From: Maricaulis sp048270265
Lineage (GTDB): Bacteria; Pseudomonadota; Alphaproteobacteria; Caulobacterales; Maricaulaceae
DNA length: 64,000 nucleotides
Assembly: GCF_048270265.1 (NCBI RefSeq)
Contig: NZ_JBLWTD010000001.1
Span: 248,001 to 312,000, forward strand
Reading direction: 5' to 3'
A program made the position numbers and the translations under genes. The notes under the pieces were generated by a model. It did not search any database. It was not told the DNA's origin and worked only from the letters and a program-made list of their open reading frames with translations. Within the stretch, counting starts at the first letter, position 1, and every line of letters begins with the position of its first letter. Of the stretch, positions 60,949 to 64,000 are shown piece after piece.

Positions 60949-61551
60949 ATGAGCGAAGCCCTCACGACGCTTGGCGAGCATATCGCTGCGGCCCAGGAAT
61001 CGGCGGTCACCGGCTGGGACATCAAGTTTGGCGATCTGACCATCCATATCCACCGGGATCGCGTCACCGAAGTCCTCCGCTTCCTGCGCGATGATCCGGC
61101 CTGCCGTTTCACGACCCTGATCGATCTGTGCGGGGTGGATTATCCGCAGCGCGCCGAGCGTTTCGAAGTGGTCTATCACCTGCTCTCCATGCATCAGAAC
61201 CAGCGCATCCGCGTCAAGCTGACCACGGATGAGGACACGGCGGTCGACAGCTGTCACGAGCTCTTCCCGGTCGCCGACTGGTTCGAGCGCGAAGCCTTCG
61301 ACATGTATGGCATCACCTTCGCCAACCATCCGGACCTGCGCCGCATCCTCACCGATTACGGTTTCGAGGGGCATCCGCTGCGCAAGGATTTCCCGCTGTC
61401 GGGCTATGTCGAAGTGCGCTGGGATGATGAGCAGAAACGCGTCGTCTACGAACCGGTCGAACTGGTCCAAGCCTATCGCGATTTCGATTTCATGAGCCCG
61501 TGGGAGGGTGCCAAATACATCCTTCCCGGCGACGAGAAGGCGGAGGGCTAG
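60949..61551 (+). CDS. nuoC: NADH-quinone oxidoreductase subunit C
   Basis: A 200-residue peripheral-arm protein with the 30-kDa subunit pattern: FTTLIDLCGVDYP, ADWFEREAFDMYGITFANHPDLRRILTDYGFEGHPLRKDFP split over its conserved block. Unlike E. coli NuoCD it is separate from NuoD. The ATG follows AGGAG. Confidence 0.96.
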   Translation: MSEALTTLGEHIAAAQESAVTGWDIKFGDLTIHIHRDRVTEVLRFLRDDPACRFTTLIDLCGVDYPQRAERFEVVYHLLSMHQNQRIRVKLTTDEDTAVDSCHELFPVADWFEREAFDMYGITFANHPDLRRILTDYGFEGHPLRKDFPLSGYVEVRWDDEQKRVVYEPVELVQAYRDFDFMSPWEGAKYILPGDEKAEG

Positions 61552-61554
61552 GCC

Positions 61555-62757
61555 ATGGCTGACGACGCGACCAATACCGCCCCGCGCAATTTCACGATCA
61601 ATTTCGGACCGCAACACCCGGCTGCGCACGGTGTGCTGCGCCTGGTGCTCGAGCTCGATGGCGAAGTCGTCGAGCGGGTCGATCCGCATATCGGCCTTCT
61701 GCACCGCGGCACCGAGAAGCTGCTGGAACACAAGACCTATCTCCAGGGCATCGGTTATTTTGACCGGCTCGACTATGTCGCGCCGATGAACCAGGAACAT
61801 GCCTTCTGCATGGCCGCCGAACGCCTGGCCGGGATTTCCGTGCCCAAGCGCGGCGAATATGTGCGCGTGCTGTATTGCGAGATCGGCCGGATCCTCAATC
61901 ACCTGCTCAATGTCACGACGCAGGCGATGGATGTCGGCGCACTGACGCCGCCGCTCTGGGGTTTCGAAGAGCGCGAAAAGCTCATGGTCTTCTATGAGCG
62001 CGCCTCGGGCAGCCGCATGCATGCGCATTATTTCCGTCCCGGCGGTGTCCACCAGGACCTGCCGCCGCAGCTGATCAGCGATATCCGGGCCTGGTGCGCA
62101 CAATTCCCGGCCAAGCTCGATGATATCGACAAGCTGTTGACCGAGAACCGCATCTTCAAGCAGCGCAATGTCGATATCGGCGTTGTCACCAAGGAAGACG
62201 TGCTCGCCTGGGGCTTCTCCGGCGTGATGGTGCGCGGTTCCGGCCTGGCCTGGGATCTGCGCCGGTCGCAGCCCTATTCGGTCTATGACGAACTCGAATT
62301 CCGCGTTCCGGTTGGCAAGAATGGCGATTGCTATGATCGCTATCTGTGCCGCATGGAAGAAATGCGCGAGAGCGTGAAGATCATGCTCCAGTGCTGCGAC
62401 TGGCTGGAAAAACCGGAAAACCAGGGCGAAGTCCTGGCGACCGACTCCAAGTTCTCGCCACCGCGCCGCGCCGAGATGAAGCGCTCGATGGAAGCGCTGA
62501 TCCAGCACTTCAAGCTCTACACCGAGGGCGTGCACGTCGAGGAAGGCGAATGCTATGTCGCCGTCGAGGCGCCCAAGGGCGAGTTCGGCGTCTATCTCGT
62601 CTCCGACGGCTCCAACAAGCCGTATCGCGTCAAGATCCGCGCGCCCGGCTTTGCCCATCTGGCAGCACTGGATTTCATGAACAGGGGCCACATGCTGGCC
62701 GATGTCTCCGCGATCATCGGATCGCTGGACGTGGTCTTCGGGGAGATCGACCGATGA
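61555..62757 (+). CDS. nuoD: NADH-quinone oxidoreductase subunit D
   Basis: The 49-kDa subunit, which forms the quinone site with NuoB. The 400 residues start with NFGPQHPAAHGVLRLVLELDGE; the His in this loop contacts quinone. HIGLLHRGTEKL and the C-terminal ALDFMNRGHMLADVSAIIGSLDVVFGEIDR fit the family. It starts 3 bp after nuoC and overlaps nuoE by 4 bp (ATGA). Confidence 0.97.
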   Translation: MADDATNTAPRNFTINFGPQHPAAHGVLRLVLELDGEVVERVDPHIGLLHRGTEKLLEHKTYLQGIGYFDRLDYVAPMNQEHAFCMAAERLAGISVPKRGEYVRVLYCEIGRILNHLLNVTTQAMDVGALTPPLWGFEEREKLMVFYERASGSRMHAHYFRPGGVHQDLPPQLISDIRAWCAQFPAKLDDIDKLLTENRIFKQRNVDIGVVTKEDVLAWGFSGVMVRGSGLAWDLRRSQPYSVYDELEFRVPVGKNGDCYDRYLCRMEEMRESVKIMLQCCDWLEKPENQGEVLATDSKFSPPRRAEMKRSMEALIQHFKLYTEGVHVEEGECYVAVEAPKGEFGVYLVSDGSNKPYRVKIRAPGFAHLAALDFMNRGHMLADVSAIIGSLDVVFGEIDR

Positions 62758-63797
62758 GCGTTCGCCGTCTCGCCAAACAGCAACCGGAAAGCTTCACCTT
62801 CAGCGCGGACAGCGAGAAGGAAATTGCGTTCTGGCTGGCGAAATATCCGGAAGCCCGCAAGGCTTCGGCCGTTATTCCCCTGCTCTGGATCGTCCAGAAG
62901 CAGGAGGGCTGGGTGCCCGAGCCGGCGCTGCGCGCTGTCGCCGAGCGGCTGGATATGGCCTATATCCGCGTCTACGAAGTCGTCACCTTCTACACCATGT
63001 TCAACCTGGCTCCGGTCGGGGAACATCTGATCCAGGTCTGCGGCACGACGCCATGCATGCTGCGCGGCTCGGGCGATCTCATCAAGGTGTGCAAGTCGCG
63101 CATCGGTGAGGCCGGCGCGATCTCCGCCGACGGCAAGTTCACCTGGCTTGAAGTGGAATGCATGGGCGCCTGCGCCAATGCGCCGATGTTCCAGCTCGCC
63201 AACAAGGATGGCGATCACTACGTCGAAGACCTTGATGCCGCCAAGTTCGAGCAGATTCTCGACGATCTCGCCGCCGGCAAGGCCATCAAGTACGGCCCGC
63301 AATCGGACCGCGTCTCCTCGGAAGCCCACGGCACGACCGTCCTCACCGATCCGAGCCTGTATGACGGTTCTCGCGCCAAGCCGATCAATTTGCCCAATAC
63401 CGGCAGCGCCAAGCCTGCGGCGCCCGCCGCCAAGCCCGAGCCTGCCGCCAAACCGGCGCCTGCGCCCAAGCCCGCTGCGGCCACCAAGCCGGTCAGCAAG
63501 ACCAAGCCGAAGCCGGCGCCGAAGGTGAAGGCCGAGCCTGCTGCTGCAACAAGCGGCGGCAAGGCCCCGAAAACATTGAAAAAAGCCAAGGGTCAGCCCG
63601 ATGATCTCAAGCGTTTGAGTGGTGTCGGCCCCAAGCTTGAGCAAACGCTGAACGAGCTCGGCTTCTTCCATTTTGCGCAGATTGCGCAATGGGGGCCGGA
63701 AGAGATTGCCTGGGTCGACAGCCGTCTGAAATTCAAGGGCCGGATCGAACGTGAAGGCTGGGTGGCGCAAGCCAAGGCCCTGGCGGAGGGCGCATGA
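62754..63797 (+). CDS. nuoE: NADH-quinone oxidoreductase subunit E with C-terminal extension
   Basis: The 24-kDa subunit that binds the N1a [2Fe-2S] cluster: Cys in QVCGTTPCMLRG and ECMGACANAP. The first 215 residues or so are the conserved domain. The 347-residue product then has a roughly 70-residue Ala/Pro/Lys linker and a helix-hairpin-helix-like end (LKRLSGVGPKLEQTLNELGF and HFAQIAQWGPEEIAWVD), as seen in some alphaproteobacterial NuoE and, as a separate fold, in ribosomal L21 and DNA-binding proteins. It overlaps both neighbours by 4 bp. The tail's role is unknown. Confidence 0.95.
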   Translation: MSVRRLAKQQPESFTFSADSEKEIAFWLAKYPEARKASAVIPLLWIVQKQEGWVPEPALRAVAERLDMAYIRVYEVVTFYTMFNLAPVGEHLIQVCGTTPCMLRGSGDLIKVCKSRIGEAGAISADGKFTWLEVECMGACANAPMFQLANKDGDHYVEDLDAAKFEQILDDLAAGKAIKYGPQSDRVSSEAHGTTVLTDPSLYDGSRAKPINLPNTGSAKPAAPAAKPEPAAKPAPAPKPAAATKPVSKTKPKPAPKVKAEPAAATSGGKAPKTLKKAKGQPDDLKRLSGVGPKLEQTLNELGFFHFAQIAQWGPEEIAWVDSRLKFKGRIEREGWVAQAKALAEGA

Positions 63798-64000
63798 TGC
63801 CTCAGCTTCTGCAAGACAAGGACCGCATCTTCACCAATCTGTTCGGGCATCACAGCCCGGATCTGGAAGGTGCGAAACAGCGCGGCTGCTGGAACGGGAC
63901 CACCGAGATCCTGCAGCAGGGCCGTGACTGGATCATCGACAATATGAAGGCTTCGGGCCTGCGCGGCCGTGGCGGCGCCGGTTTCCCGACTGGCCTGAAA
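63794..64000 (+). CDS. nuoF: NADH-quinone oxidoreductase subunit F, N-terminal part (cut by window end)
   Basis: The 51-kDa FMN and NADH-binding subunit. Only 69 codons are in the window: MMPQLLQDKDRIFTNLFG at the start, then GLRGRGGAGFPTGLK, the beginning of the NADH-binding glycine-rich motif. The ATG at 63794 overlaps the nuoE stop (ATGA); the next ATG at 63797 is the alternative. Confidence 0.93.
   Translation, partial: MMPQLLQDKDRIFTNLFGHHSPDLEGAKQRGCWNGTTEILQQGRDWIIDNMKASGLRGRGGAGFPTGLK

Overview
The window looks like a chromosomal segment of a high-GC alphaproteobacterium. The trigger factor-clpP-clpX-lon block, the glnB-glnA pair, a NuoE with a long C-terminal tail and the overall protein style fit the Caulobacterales/Maricaulales (Maricaulis-like) group. 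That placement is inferred from gene content, not from a database search. Almost all of the DNA is ordinary host chromosome. One stretch of about 9 kb, 35175-44195, is an integrated mobile element.  Layout, left half. The window opens with the 3' end of a glutathione S-transferase gene, a diguanylate cyclase and a RhlE-type DEAD-box helicase. A pair of exported amidohydrolases follows, one of which has lost its metal ligands. Next come an rRNA guanine methyltransferase, a SOUL heme-binding protein, topoisomerase IV subunit B, a lytic transglycosylase lipoprotein and a large autotransporter. The nitrogen pair glnB-glnA is divergent from nnr (NAD(P)HX repair). After it lie malic enzyme (maeB), a MATE exporter, a TPMT-like methyltransferase, a REC-PAS protein and tRNA-Leu. 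The ATP-dependent proteolysis block (tig, clpP, clpX, lon) leads to pheA, which has an apparent Phe/Tyr leader-peptide attenuator. A small envelope-stress group follows: pspA and yiaA, a His-box membrane hydroxylase, and a TetR regulator. These promoters share palindromic operator candidates.  The mobile element starts inside tRNA-Val and is bounded by 46-bp direct repeats (35175-35220 and 44150-44195). It carries a P4-type integrase, an AlpA-like factor, a winged-helix replication-type protein overlapping five 17-bp iterons, a P27-type small terminase and an HK97-type major capsid protein. It also has an XRE repressor, a protein with a HEPN-like motif, and several small unknowns. No large terminase, portal, protease, head-tail or tail genes are visible. 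It is best read as a phage satellite that brings its own capsid and packaging specificity and needs a helper for the rest. It is the best candidate for a little-described system here.  Layout, right half. After the element come a secreted M14 carboxypeptidase, the biotin genes bioD-bioF divergent from bioA, and tRNA-Asp. Then follow a decayed secreted-protein gene, a lipoprotein, a second DEAD-box helicase with a repetitive basic tail, dodecin, a patatin fused to an outer-membrane barrel (type Vd secretion), a carboxylesterase lipoprotein and an alpha/beta hydrolase. The window ends in the complex I operon nuoABCDEF, with nuoF cut by the window edge.
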